Source: JACVRW01 sp963827065 (GTDB taxonomy: Bacteria > Actinomycetota > Thermoleophilia > Solirubrobacterales > Thermoleophilaceae). From it: a DNA stretch of 64,000 nucleotides. The DNA lies in the NCBI GenBank assembly GCA_963827065.1, contig CAWGZM010000002.1:1-64000 (forward strand), in the 5' to 3' direction. Below, one piece after another: positions 26,326 through 34,533 of this stretch; position 1 is the first letter of the stretch, and each line of letters begins with the position of its first letter. The notes under the pieces were generated by a model, which saw only the letters and a list, made by a program, of their open reading frames with translations, had not been told where the DNA came from and did no database searches. The translations under genes and the position numbers were made by a program.

Positions 26326-27762
26326 TCAGGCCGGAGGCGCAGGCGGCGTGGGTGCCGGTGCTGCTGGTGCGGGAGCCGCCGGGGCAGGGGCCGGAACCGC
26401 CTCCGCCGGGGCGGGAGTCGCCGGGGCCGGCACTACAGGCGCGGGCGCAGCCGGGTCAACCGGGGCGGTCGGCGCAGTCGCCTCAGCGGGCGGCGGGGCC
26501 GGAGCGGTCTCGGGCGCCGGCGGGACGGTCGTCACGGGCGGGGTCACCGGCGCGGGAGCAGTCTCGTCGCCGTCCTCGTCAACGCCTGCCTCGTCCTCGT
26601 CGCCGCCGTCGTCCTCGTCATCGGGCCGCCCCACATCCTCGAGGAGGTCGAGCGGACCCTCGTCGTCGTCGCGCGCGGAGCGCCGGTCGCGCTCGCGCCC
26701 GCCTGCCGTGTCGTCCTGATCGTCGCGGCCGGCATCGTCATCCGGGTCGGCGGGGAGACCACCACCGGCGTCCGGCCGGTCCGGCTCCGGCTGCTCGCGG
26801 CCGTCCTCGTCATCGGTGCGAAGCGGTGGCCGCTGCGGCGCGGAGACCTCGAGGATCATGGTCGGCGGCGCCATCTCGACGCGGACGACCGGCTGAGGAG
26901 AGGCTGGGGCCGGCGCCGCGGGGGCCACAGGCGCCGGCGGCGCGGCCTGCGCGCCTGCCGTCTCCACGGCGACCTGAGCCGGGGCGCCACCGCCGCCGGC
27001 CCGCGCGGCCTCGGATCCACCGCCACCGGAAGCTTCTGCCGCGACCGCGGGAGTCGCTGCCGAGCGTCCCGCCGACTCGGCGGCTGCGCCTGCGGGCGGC
27101 GCGGCGAAGGCCTGGCTCGCTGCATCGCCGATTCCCTCCGGCAGCAGCCCCGCGACCATCTCGTCCGACTGACCCGCGCCCGCTCCGGAGCTCTTGTCCG
27201 CCCTGCGCTCGCCGGCGTCGCGCGCGGCGGCCTTGTCGGCGCCCGCCGGCTCGTCGCTGCCCGTCGGCTGGAGCGGCGCGATCGGGATGACCTCGGCCTC
27301 GCTCAGCACGGCGACGCCGACGACTCCGGCGGCCAGTGCGGCCCCCACGGGGATCGGCGACGTGAACGGAAGCCGCAGGGGCGAGCGGCGGCTGGGCACG
27401 GCCTCCTCCGGCTGGACGCCGACCTCGGTGGCGTGGCCCGGGTCGGCCGGCTGGCCGATGAACGGCTCGAGCGCGATGCGGGGGACGGTCTGATCGATCA
27501 GCTCGCGAAGCGGCACGCGTCCGCCGCTGCGACGCTGGGTCCACGCGATGATCAGGAGCGCCCGGTCGAAGCTGCCCTGCAGATCGCGCCCGCGCGGGTC
27601 TGCCTTGAGGGCCACGTCCCACGCGGCCTCGCAGTAGCCGAGCAGCGTCTCGCGCGGGACCGCGGGGTAGCTCTCACGTGCGCGCGCGAGGGCGAGCGCC
27701 CGCTGCACCTCGAGGTCGGCGAGCGGGTCTACGTGGAGTCCTGTGGCTGGGTCGCGGTCCAT
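26326..27762 (-). CDS. Membrane-anchored Pro/Ala/Asp-rich protein
   Basis: 478 aa. Residues 1-125 are a helical soluble region (QRALALARARESYPAVP, AAWDVALKADPRGRDLQGSF). A single membrane segment follows at about 130-155 (IPVGAALAAGVVGVAVL). The rest is low complexity: Ala/Gly-rich to about 290, Asp/Glu/Arg-rich about 300-400, and a long Pro-Ala tail to the end. This looks like a bitopic protein with a cytoplasmic N-domain and an extended, disordered exterior. It is divergent from the MinD-like ATPase gene (84 bp), which suggests a link. Family not recognised. Confidence 0.65.
   Translation of the reverse strand: MDRDPATGLHVDPLADLEVQRALALARARESYPAVPRETLLGYCEAAWDVALKADPRGRDLQGSFDRALLIIAWTQRRSGGRVPLRELIDQTVPRIALEPFIGQPADPGHATEVGVQPEEAVPSRRSPLRLPFTSPIPVGAALAAGVVGVAVLSEAEVIPIAPLQPTGSDEPAGADKAAARDAGERRADKSSGAGAGQSDEMVAGLLPEGIGDAASQAFAAPPAGAAAESAGRSAATPAVAAEASGGGGSEAARAGGGGAPAQVAVETAGAQAAPPAPVAPAAPAPASPQPVVRVEMAPPTMILEVSAPQRPPLRTDDEDGREQPEPDRPDAGGGLPADPDDDAGRDDQDDTAGGRERDRRSARDDDEGPLDLLEDVGRPDDEDDGGDEDEAGVDEDGDETAPAPVTPPVTTVPPAPETAPAPPPAEATAPTAPVDPAAPAPVVPAPATPAPAEAVPAPAPAAPAPAAPAPTPPAPPA
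26340..26520 (-). repeat. Degenerate GC-rich tandem repeat coding a Pro-Ala tail
   Basis: Reiterated GCC/GGC/CCG-type triplets give a Pro-Ala-rich tail (PAPAPAAPAPAAPAP and similar). The units vary, so it is a compositional repeat rather than a strict array. It forms the 3' end of the membrane-anchored protein gene and would be prone to length change. Confidence 0.55.
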
Positions 27763-27834
27763 CGGCCGATCTGCGCGTGGTGAGTGTCCCCTGCGGCGGG
27801 CATACCCAAACGCACGCTCGAGGCCGCATGAGGG

Positions 27835-27840
27835 TATAAG
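27835..27840 (+). promoter_or_regulatory. -10 box of a probably leaderless MinD-like gene
   Basis: TATAAG ends 6 nt before the ATG at 27847, which places the expected transcription start on or next to the A of the start codon. No Shine-Dalgarno is present. This is the arrangement of a leaderless mRNA; no clear -35 is seen. Confidence 0.45.
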
Positions 27841-27846
27841 ACATCG

Positions 27847-28998
27847 ATGGCCGAGGGGACACCTCCGCGCTTCAAGCTCACCGGCACGACGGCGGGCAGC
27901 GGGCGCCCGCGGGAACAGGACGAGAACGACGCCCCGAAGGGCCCGGGCGAGCCGGCGCAGCCGGCCGCGGAGCAGGCCGAGCCCGCTCCTCCCGCGCCGC
28001 CGCAGCCAGCCGCCAACGGCCGCGGGCCAACCCGCATCCCGGACTCGAGCCGCTTCCGGCGCGGGGACGTCTACACGCGCCCGGTCGTGGAGGGCCGCGA
28101 GGTGCGCGAGGGCACCTGGTCGCGACTGCGCGGGCGCGTCCGCACGCTCGCCACGAGCGAGGGCGAGCGGCGCGAGCAGGAGCTCGACCTGGCCATCCTC
28201 GAGGCGCCGCGCGCAACGCGGACGAACACCATCGCCGTCGTCTCACCCAAGGGCGGCGTCGGGAAGACCACCTGCACCTTCATCGTCGGGAACCTCCTGG
28301 CGGAGGCGCTCAACCTGCGCGTGGTGGCCGTGGACGCGAACCGCGACTTCGGGACGCTCGCCTCGCTCGCGCCCGACGATGCGCGCGTCGACCGCTCGCT
28401 CGCCGACCTCCTTCCCCACCTCGACCACATCGACTCGGTGTCCGACGTGCTCGCCTACGTCTCCCAGCTGCCCTCTGGGCTGCACGTGCTGGCGGCGCCC
28501 GAGCAGGCCGAGGTGATGGCCGCGATGACGCCCGAGACCTACGGCGACCTGCTCGACCTGCTCGGACGCTTCTATGAGGTGATCCTGCTCGACCTCGGCA
28601 CCGGCATCATCGACCCGCTGGCGCAGTTCGGCATCAGGCGCGCCGACCAGGCGCTGCTCGTGACTACGCCCGAGTACGTGACCGCCGACAAGGTGCTCGG
28701 GGCGCTCCGCTACCTCAACGCCGAGGCGGGCTGGGACAGCGGCGGCGAAGAGGAGAGCCTCAACCGCAAGCGCCTGACCGTCGTGCTGAACCGGGCGCCA
28801 TCTGAGCGCTCCGGCGACCGCAAGGTGATCGAGTCCGCGTTCCGCCGCTTCGGGATCGGGCGCCACGTGACGATCCCATACGACGACCGCCTGCGCGTGA
28901 TGCTCGACTCGGCCACCTACTCGCTCGCGGAGCTCGACCGCTCCGTGCGCCTGCCGGTGAAGCGGCTCGGGGTCGACGTCGTCGACCGTCTGATCTGA
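27847..28998 (+). CDS. MinD/ParA-family ATPase with disordered N-terminal extension
   Basis: 383 aa. Residues 1-120 are Pro/Ala/Glu-rich and probably disordered. The deviant Walker A motif KGGVGKTT is at 135-142, with a switch Asp in AVDANRDFGTL (near 163) and LLDLGTGIIDPL in place of Walker B DxPPG. The C-terminal end is KRLGVDVVDRLI; an obvious amphipathic MinD membrane helix is not clear. Such ATPases place proteins or organise surface secretion machines; the fold also occurs in CpaE/TadZ and EspI-like proteins. The next gene is a coiled-coil membrane protein 5 bp downstream, a possible partner. No minC, minE or pilus gene is nearby. Confidence 0.85.
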   Translation: MAEGTPPRFKLTGTTAGSGRPREQDENDAPKGPGEPAQPAAEQAEPAPPAPPQPAANGRGPTRIPDSSRFRRGDVYTRPVVEGREVREGTWSRLRGRVRTLATSEGERREQELDLAILEAPRATRTNTIAVVSPKGGVGKTTCTFIVGNLLAEALNLRVVAVDANRDFGTLASLAPDDARVDRSLADLLPHLDHIDSVSDVLAYVSQLPSGLHVLAAPEQAEVMAAMTPETYGDLLDLLGRFYEVILLDLGTGIIDPLAQFGIRRADQALLVTTPEYVTADKVLGALRYLNAEAGWDSGGEEESLNRKRLTVVLNRAPSERSGDRKVIESAFRRFGIGRHVTIPYDDRLRVMLDSATYSLAELDRSVRLPVKRLGVDVVDRLI

Positions 28999-29003
28999 GC
29001 GCC

Positions 29004-29360
29004 GTGCCACGGACGATCAGAGAGCGGCCCCGATACGCGGCGCTGCTCGGGCTGGGCCTCGTGCTCCTGGTCGCCGTCGGGGTGCTGGCCGGTCTACTGC
29101 TGGCGGGCGGCGACGAGTCGACCGACCCGGGCGCGGACGCCGGCGCGAGCGTAGAGGCGCGCGAGCTACGCGCCGTTCGTGCCGAGCTGGAGGACGCCCG
29201 CGCGGAGCTCGAGACGCTGCAGACGGACGTCGAGCGCGCCGGCGACGCCGCCGCCCGCCGGCGGGCCCAGGCCGCGAGCTGGCGCCGCCGCGCCCAGCGT
29301 CTCGAGCGCCGCAACCAGGCGCTCCGCCGCGCCCTCACGCAGGCGCGTCAAGACCAGTAG
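29004..29360 (+). CDS. Membrane-anchored coiled-coil protein
   Basis: 118 aa. One membrane helix at about residues 12-34 (ALLGLGLVLLVAVGVLAGLLL), an acidic linker, then a heptad-rich region at about 50-115 (ELRAVRAELEDARAELETLQ). GTG 29004 lies 5 bp after the MinD-like stop, so the two genes form one transcript. It may anchor or regulate the ATPase. No family recognised. Confidence 0.72.
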   Translation: MPRTIRERPRYAALLGLGLVLLVAVGVLAGLLLAGGDESTDPGADAGASVEARELRAVRAELEDARAELETLQTDVERAGDAAARRRAQAASWRRRAQRLERRNQALRRALTQARQDQ

Positions 29361-29401
29361 CGCCCGCCGGGCCGCTGCACCTATTGGAACAAGGCCCGGC
29401 T

Positions 29402-29412
29402 GGTGTTACACC
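29402..29412. promoter_or_regulatory. Palindrome GGTGTTACACC upstream of livG
   Basis: An 11-bp perfect palindrome around a central T, extended to 15 bp with one wobble (29400-29414), lies 40 bp before the livG start. A TTGGAA hexamer at 29384-29389 could be a -35. It may be an operator for the transporter operon; no regulator gene is adjacent. Confidence 0.3.
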
Positions 29413-29452
29413 GGCGCGGGACCCGGGCATTGACCACTCGAGGAGAGGAGGA

Positions 29453-30211
29453 GTGGCGCTGCTCGCCATCGAGGAGCTCGTCGTCCGCTTCGGGGGCGTG
29501 ACCGCGTTGGGCGGTCCGTCGCTGCGCGTCGAGCAGGGATCGATCTGCGGTCTCATCGGCCCCAACGGGGCCGGCAAGACGACCCTCTTCAACTGCGTCA
29601 GCCGTCTCTACACGCCCGAGTCGGGAAGCATCGAGTTCGACGGCGTCGACCTGCTCGCGCGAGCGCCGCACGAGATCTCGGCGCTCGGGATCGCGCGCAC
29701 CTTTCAGAACCTCGGCCTCTTCCGCTCGCTCACGGTGCGCGAGAACGTGATGCTCGGCTCCTACAGCCGCAACCGCCCGGGCTTCATCGGCAGTGCCCTG
29801 CGCATCGGGGCCGGCGCAGAGCGCGAGGTCGAGACAGCCGCGGAGGAGGTGCTCGAGCGCCTCCGCCTCGGCGACGTCGCGGAGCATCCAGCCGCCGGCC
29901 TGCCCTACGGGACGCTCAAGCGGATCGAGCTCGCGCGCGCCGTCTTCCAGCGTCCCCGCCTCCTGATGCTGGACGAGCCGGCGAGCGGGCTCAACCACTC
30001 GGAGGTCGAGCAGCTCGCCGAGCTGATCCGCGGGCTGCGCTCCGACCTCGATCTCACGATCCTGCTCGTCGAGCACAACATGGGGATGGTCATGGGCCAC
30101 TGCGACCAGGTCGTGGTCCTCGACCTCGGCCGCAAGATCGCCGAGGGCGAGCCGCGCGAGGTGCAGGAGGACCCGCAGGTGATCGAGGCCTACCTGGGAG
30201 CGCCCGCATGA
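29453..30211 (+). CDS. livG: Branched-chain amino acid-type ABC transporter ATPase LivG
   Basis: 252 aa. Walker A GPNGAGKTT, the LivG hallmark ARTFQNLGLFRSLTV, a signature region LPYGTLKRIELARA where the usual LSGGQ is replaced by LPYGT as in this family, and Walker B LLMLDEPASGL. GTG 29453 is preceded by a strong GAGGAGAGGAGGA; a longer frame upstream is ignored. It overlaps livF by 4 nt and energises uptake together with LivF, LivH and LivM. Confidence 0.93.
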   Translation: MALLAIEELVVRFGGVTALGGPSLRVEQGSICGLIGPNGAGKTTLFNCVSRLYTPESGSIEFDGVDLLARAPHEISALGIARTFQNLGLFRSLTVRENVMLGSYSRNRPGFIGSALRIGAGAEREVETAAEEVLERLRLGDVAEHPAAGLPYGTLKRIELARAVFQRPRLLMLDEPASGLNHSEVEQLAELIRGLRSDLDLTILLVEHNMGMVMGHCDQVVVLDLGRKIAEGEPREVQEDPQVIEAYLGAPA

Positions 30212-30918
30212 GCCTCGTCGAGGTCGAGGGCCTGCAGGCCAGCTACGGGCCAGTGCACGTGCTCGAGGGCATTGACTTCTCGATCGAGAAGGGCCGCCGG
30301 ATGGCGCTGCTCGGCCCGAACGGCGCCGGCAAGACGACCGTCCTGCGCGCCCTCTCGGGCATGGTCAAGACCTCCGGCAAGGTGCAGTTCGATGGGCAGA
30401 GCCTGGCGGGCGTGGCGACCGCCGACGTCGCCCGACGCGGGGTCGCCCACGTGCCCGAGGGGCGTGGCACGCTCGGGCCGCTGACGGTGGAGGAGAACCT
30501 CCGGCTGGGGGCTTACGTGCGCCGTGACGGCGCCGACGTCAAGGAGGACCTCGGCCGCTGCTACGACTGGTTCCCACGACTCGAGGAGCGCCGCCGCCAG
30601 CCGGCGGGCAGCCTCAGCGGAGGCGAGCAGCAGATGCTCGCCGTGGCGCGCGCGCTCATGCTGCGGCCGCGGTTGCTGATGCTCGACGAGCCGTCGCTCG
30701 GGCTCGCCCCGATCGTGACGCGCGAGCTCTTCAAGGTGCTCGGCGAGATCTGCGACGAGCAGGGCATGACCGTCCTCCTGGTGGAGCAGAACGCGAACCT
30801 CGCGCTCGACTTCGCCGACCACGCATACGTCCTCGAGTCCGGCCGCATCGCGCTGTCGGGCGAGGCAGACGAGATCAAGGGCGACGAAGAGGTGCGTCGC
30901 TCGTACCTGGGGTACTGA
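30208..30918 (+). CDS. livF: Branched-chain amino acid-type ABC transporter ATPase LivF
   Basis: 236 aa. Walker A GPNGAGKTT, LivF hallmark RGVAHVPEGRG, signature LSGGEQQMLAVARA, Walker B LLMLDEPSLGLAPI, and the switch His region VLLVEQNANLALDFAD. ATG 30208 overlaps the livG stop (ATGA) and its stop overlaps the livH start by one base. Confidence 0.95.
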   Translation: MSLVEVEGLQASYGPVHVLEGIDFSIEKGRRMALLGPNGAGKTTVLRALSGMVKTSGKVQFDGQSLAGVATADVARRGVAHVPEGRGTLGPLTVEENLRLGAYVRRDGADVKEDLGRCYDWFPRLEERRRQPAGSLSGGEQQMLAVARALMLRPRLLMLDEPSLGLAPIVTRELFKVLGEICDEQGMTVLLVEQNANLALDFADHAYVLESGRIALSGEADEIKGDEEVRRSYLGY

Positions 30919-31799
30919 TGGAGCGCTTCATCCAGGTACTGGTGGACGGGATCGCGACGGGCTCAATCTACGCCGCCGTCGCCCTCGCGCTGGTCCTGAT
31001 CTTCCGCTCGACCGGCATCGTCAACTTCGCGCAGGGCGAGATGGCCATGTTCAGCACCTTCGTCGCCTGGGGCCTGTACGAGGCGGGCGTGCCGCTCGGC
31101 CTCGCGGTCCTCACCACGCTCGGGCTCTCGTTCGTCGCCGGCGTGGTCATCGAGCGCGTGCTGATCCGCCACTTTGAGGGGGGTGACGTGCTCACGCTCG
31201 TGATCGTCACGCTCGGCCTCTTCATCCTGCTGAACAGCCTCGCCGGCTGGATCTGGGGCTTTGGCAACCGCGGCTTCCCGAGCCTGTTCCCGGACGACTC
31301 CGTCGACCTCGCCGGCGTCCGGCTGAGCGTCGAGTCGCTCGGCATCGTGGCGCTCCTGCTCGTCGTCGTCGGGCTGCTCTTCCTGCTCTTCCAGCGGACC
31401 AAGATCGGGCTCGCCATGCGCGCCGCCGCCCTAAACCCCGAGGCGAGCGCGCTCACGGGCGTGCGCGTCGGCCACATGCTGATGCTCGGCTGGGGCCTCG
31501 CCGCCGCGCTCGGGGCGCTCGCCGGGGTGCTCGTCGCGCCGCGCCTGTTCCTCGACGTGAATCTGATGGGCGGCGTGCTCATCTACGCCTTCGCCGCGGC
31601 GGCGCTCGGCGGCTTCGACAGCCCGATCGGGGCCGTGGTCGGCGGCTGGATCATCGGGGTGAGCGAGAACCTCGCCGGCACCTACGTCGACTTCATCGGC
31701 GCCGACCTGAAGATCCTGGTGCCGCTCGTGATCATCTTCGTCGTCCTGCTCGTGCGGCCGGCGGGGCTGTTCGGGACGCGCGAGGTGGCGCGAGCGTGA
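30918..31799 (+). CDS. livH: Branched-chain amino acid-type ABC permease LivH
   Basis: 293 aa integral membrane permease of the LivH class. It has GIATGSIYAAVALALVLIF, IVNFAQGEMAMFSTF and the cytoplasmic loop RAAALNPEASALTGV that contacts the ATPases. About eight hydrophobic segments are visible. Its end overlaps the livM start (GTGA). Confidence 0.95.
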   Translation: MERFIQVLVDGIATGSIYAAVALALVLIFRSTGIVNFAQGEMAMFSTFVAWGLYEAGVPLGLAVLTTLGLSFVAGVVIERVLIRHFEGGDVLTLVIVTLGLFILLNSLAGWIWGFGNRGFPSLFPDDSVDLAGVRLSVESLGIVALLLVVVGLLFLLFQRTKIGLAMRAAALNPEASALTGVRVGHMLMLGWGLAAALGALAGVLVAPRLFLDVNLMGGVLIYAFAAAALGGFDSPIGAVVGGWIIGVSENLAGTYVDFIGADLKILVPLVIIFVVLLVRPAGLFGTREVARA

Positions 31800-32821
31800 C
31801 ACCGCAGCGCTGGAGGATCGTCCTCGGCTGCGCGCTCGTCGTCGTCGCGCTCGTCATCCCGTTCATGTTCGGGCCCTATCGGGTCGGCCAGTTCACGCTC
31901 GTGCTCGCCTACGCGGTGGCGGTGCTCGGGCTCAACCTGCTCGTGGGCTACAACGGGCAGATCTCGCTCGGCCACGGCGCCTTCTTCGCGCTCGGCGCCT
32001 ACACGGCGGCTCTCCTCATCGAGAAGGCGAGCGTGCCGTATCTGCTGACACTGCCCGCGGCCGCAGCGGTGTGCTTCGCGGCGGGCTTCCTGTTCGGCGT
32101 GCCGGCGCTGCGCCTGCGCGGCCTGTACCTCGCGCTCGTGACGCTCGGTCTCGCGATCGCGATGCCGCAGCTGATCAAGCGCTTCGACGGGCTCACGGAC
32201 GGCACGCAGGGGCTGACGGTCGTGCAGCCGGAGTCGCCGGGCTGGTTGCCGCTCGAGGACGACCAGTTCCTGTACCTGCTGACGCTCGTTGTTGCCGCCG
32301 TGATGTTCCTGCTCGCGTGGAACATGACCCGCGGTCAGCTCGGCCGTTCGATCAAGGCGGTGCGCGACGGCGAGATCCCCGCGTCGACGCTCGGCGTGAA
32401 CCTGGCGGCCACGAAGACACGCGTGTTCGCCGTGAGCGCGGCATACGCGGGCGTGGCCGGCGCGCTCTACGTCTTCGCGATCGGCTTCGTCGCGCCGGAG
32501 GCGTTCACGCTCACGATCTCGTTCGCGTTCCTGGCGGCGATCGTCGTCGGCGGGCTCGCGACGATCTCGGGCGCGCTGCTCGGCGCGCTCTTCATCGAGT
32601 TCGTCCCCGTTTACGCGAGCGACGTCAACGACGCGCTCACGGGAGTGATCTACGGCGGGGTGCTGATCGCGTTCATGTGGGTCCTGCCGGAGGGAGCCGC
32701 CGGGCTGCCGCGGCGGCTGCGCGAGCTGTGGACGCGCCGCGCGCGGCACGAGCAGGTCACGAAGGAGAGGGAGCCGCCGGCGGTGACGACCGGGCCCAAG
32801 CTGCCGGCCGGCAAGGCATAG
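31796..32821 (+). CDS. livM: Branched-chain amino acid-type ABC permease LivM
   Basis: 341 aa, second permease. LLVGYNGQISLGHGAFFALG is the LivM hallmark near residue 45, and KAVRDGEIPASTLGVNLA is the coupling loop. The tail after about residue 310 is charged and cytoplasmic. GTG 31796 overlaps the livH stop. Confidence 0.95.
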   Translation: MTPQRWRIVLGCALVVVALVIPFMFGPYRVGQFTLVLAYAVAVLGLNLLVGYNGQISLGHGAFFALGAYTAALLIEKASVPYLLTLPAAAAVCFAAGFLFGVPALRLRGLYLALVTLGLAIAMPQLIKRFDGLTDGTQGLTVVQPESPGWLPLEDDQFLYLLTLVVAAVMFLLAWNMTRGQLGRSIKAVRDGEIPASTLGVNLAATKTRVFAVSAAYAGVAGALYVFAIGFVAPEAFTLTISFAFLAAIVVGGLATISGALLGALFIEFVPVYASDVNDALTGVIYGGVLIAFMWVLPEGAAGLPRRLRELWTRRARHEQVTKEREPPAVTTGPKLPAGKA

Positions 32822-32847
32822 GACGTCAAAGAGGAGGAGGGAGCGGG

Positions 32848-34065
32848 ATGAGGGCTGTGCGGATTCTGTGGGTGGCGCTGCTGGTGGCTGGCTGCCTCGT
32901 AATCGCGGCGTGTGGGCGCGACGACGAGGAGGGCAGCACCGATCCGGGCATCACCGACGACACGATCAAGCTCGGCGGCAGCTACCCGCTGAGCGGCCCG
33001 GCCTCCGCCTACCGCTCGATCGAGCAGGGCGCCCAGGCGCACTTCAAGTACGTCAACGCGAATGGCGGCGTCGACGGCCGCCAGATCGAGTTCGTGACGC
33101 TCGACGATGCCTACGAGCCGCCGAAGGCGGTCCAGAACGCGCGCCGGCTGGTCCAGGAGGAGGAGGTCTTCGCGCTCTTCAACACGCTCGGGACCGCCAA
33201 CAACGTCGCTATCTGGGACTTCACGAACAAGGAGGAGGTCCCGCAGCTGTTCGTGGCCACCGGCGCCTCGTTGTGGGGCGCTGACACCGAGGCCCACCCC
33301 TGGACGACGGGCTGGCAGCCCGACTACGTGACCGAGTCGCAGGTCTACGCCGACTACCTGAAGGAGGAGAAGCCGAACGCCAAGGTGGCCGTCCTCTACC
33401 AGAACGACGCCTTCGGCGAGGACCTGCTGAACGGCTTCAAGAAGGCGACCGAGGGGACCGGCATCGAGGTCGTGGCCGAGGAGAGCTATGAGGTGACCGA
33501 TCCGACCGTCAGCTCGCAGATGTCGAAGCTCGCGAGCTCGGACGCCGACACCTTCCTCAACATCACGACGCCCAAGTTCGGCGCGCAGGCGATCGTCGCG
33601 GCCGACAAGCTCGGCTGGAAGGTGCTCCACATCATCAACAACGTGTCGGCCTCCAAGCTGCTGGTGCTCGAGCCGGCGGGCCTCGACAAGTCGCAGGGGC
33701 TCATCTCGACCGCCTACTTCAAGGATCCGGCGAGCCCCGAGTGGGAGAACGACGACTCGATGATGGAGTTCAAGGACGCGCTCGCCGAACACGAGCCGCG
33801 CGCCAACCCCGAGGACCCGAACACCGTCTTCGGCTGGGCGGCCGCGAGCACGATGGTCGAGGCGCTGAAGGGCATGGAGGAGCCGACGCGCCAAGCGCTG
33901 CTGGACTCCGCGCGCAGCCTCGACATCGAGGTGCCGATCCTGCTGCCGGGCATCGACGTGAAGATGGCGGCCGACGACGGCTACCCGATCGAGGCGATGC
34001 AGATCATCCGTTTCGAGGGCGAGAACTGGCAGCGTCAGAAGGAGGTCATACAGGCGCCGCATTGA
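32848..34065 (+). CDS. livK: Branched-chain amino acid-type substrate-binding lipoprotein
   Basis: 405 aa. Lipoprotein signal: hydrophobic start then lipobox VIAAC with Cys22, so it is anchored outside the membrane. The periplasmic-binding type-1 fold of the LivK/amide-binding class follows (IKLGGSYPLSGPASAY, VALYQND-like VAVLYQNDAFGEDLLNG). ATG 32848 is preceded by AGAGGAGGAGGGAG. The ligand cannot be read from sequence; members also bind amides, urea or aromatic acids. It is last in the operon and convergent with hspR. Confidence 0.92.
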   Translation: MRAVRILWVALLVAGCLVIAACGRDDEEGSTDPGITDDTIKLGGSYPLSGPASAYRSIEQGAQAHFKYVNANGGVDGRQIEFVTLDDAYEPPKAVQNARRLVQEEEVFALFNTLGTANNVAIWDFTNKEEVPQLFVATGASLWGADTEAHPWTTGWQPDYVTESQVYADYLKEEKPNAKVAVLYQNDAFGEDLLNGFKKATEGTGIEVVAEESYEVTDPTVSSQMSKLASSDADTFLNITTPKFGAQAIVAADKLGWKVLHIINNVSASKLLVLEPAGLDKSQGLISTAYFKDPASPEWENDDSMMEFKDALAEHEPRANPEDPNTVFGWAAASTMVEALKGMEEPTRQALLDSARSLDIEVPILLPGIDVKMAADDGYPIEAMQIIRFEGENWQRQKEVIQAPH

Positions 34066-34082
34066 CGCCGTGGACGGGGGGG

Positions 34083-34529
34083 CTAGCGCCCGCGCCGCTC
34101 GATCGGGACGCGTACCGTGCGCTGCGCGTCCGTGCGCATGAGGTCTTGACCGGGCGGCTCGTACACGACGAGCTCGCGCTTGAATGAGCGCCGGACGCGC
34201 TCGATCTCGGCGGCCAGCTCCGCCTGCGCGCGCTCGGCGTGGCGCTCGATGTTGCGCATGCGGCGCCGCATCCGCTCGATCTCCTCCTCGAGCTCGAAGA
34301 CCCGCTCGACGCCGGCCAGGTTCATGCCGAGCTCGCTCGTCAGCTCCTGGATCCGGCGCAGCCGGTCGACGTCCTCCTGTGAGTAGAGGCGCGTGTTCTT
34401 GGGCGAGCGCTTCGGGGTGATGAGCCCGCGCGCCTCGTAGATCCGCAGCGTCTGCGGATGCATGCCGGCGAGCTCGGCCGCCACGGAGATCATGTAGACG
34501 CCGCGGGTGCGCTCCGGCTCGGTGGCCAT
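34083..34529 (-). CDS. hspR: Heat-shock repressor HspR (MerR family)
   Basis: 148 aa. The MerR-type helix-turn-helix starts at about residue 12: VAAELAGMHPQTLRIYEARGLI, with the HspR-typical RSPKNTRLYSQEDVDRL. A Leu/Arg-rich coiled coil follows (about 85-125). HspR represses dnaK-type operons at HAIR sites with DnaK as co-repressor. It is the fourth gene of dnaK-grpE-dnaJ-hspR, the usual actinobacterial order, 4 bp after dnaJ. Confidence 0.95.
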   Translation of the reverse strand: MATEPERTRGVYMISVAAELAGMHPQTLRIYEARGLITPKRSPKNTRLYSQEDVDRLRRIQELTSELGMNLAGVERVFELEEEIERMRRRMRNIERHAERAQAELAAEIERVRRSFKRELVVYEPPGQDLMRTDAQRTVRVPIERRGR

Positions 34530-34533
34530 GCCC

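Noticed and set aside
32071..34065. Fusion of a 5' extension with the liv substrate-binding protein
   Set aside because: The extension is a shadow of livM; the lipoprotein signal and ribosome site define the start at 32848.
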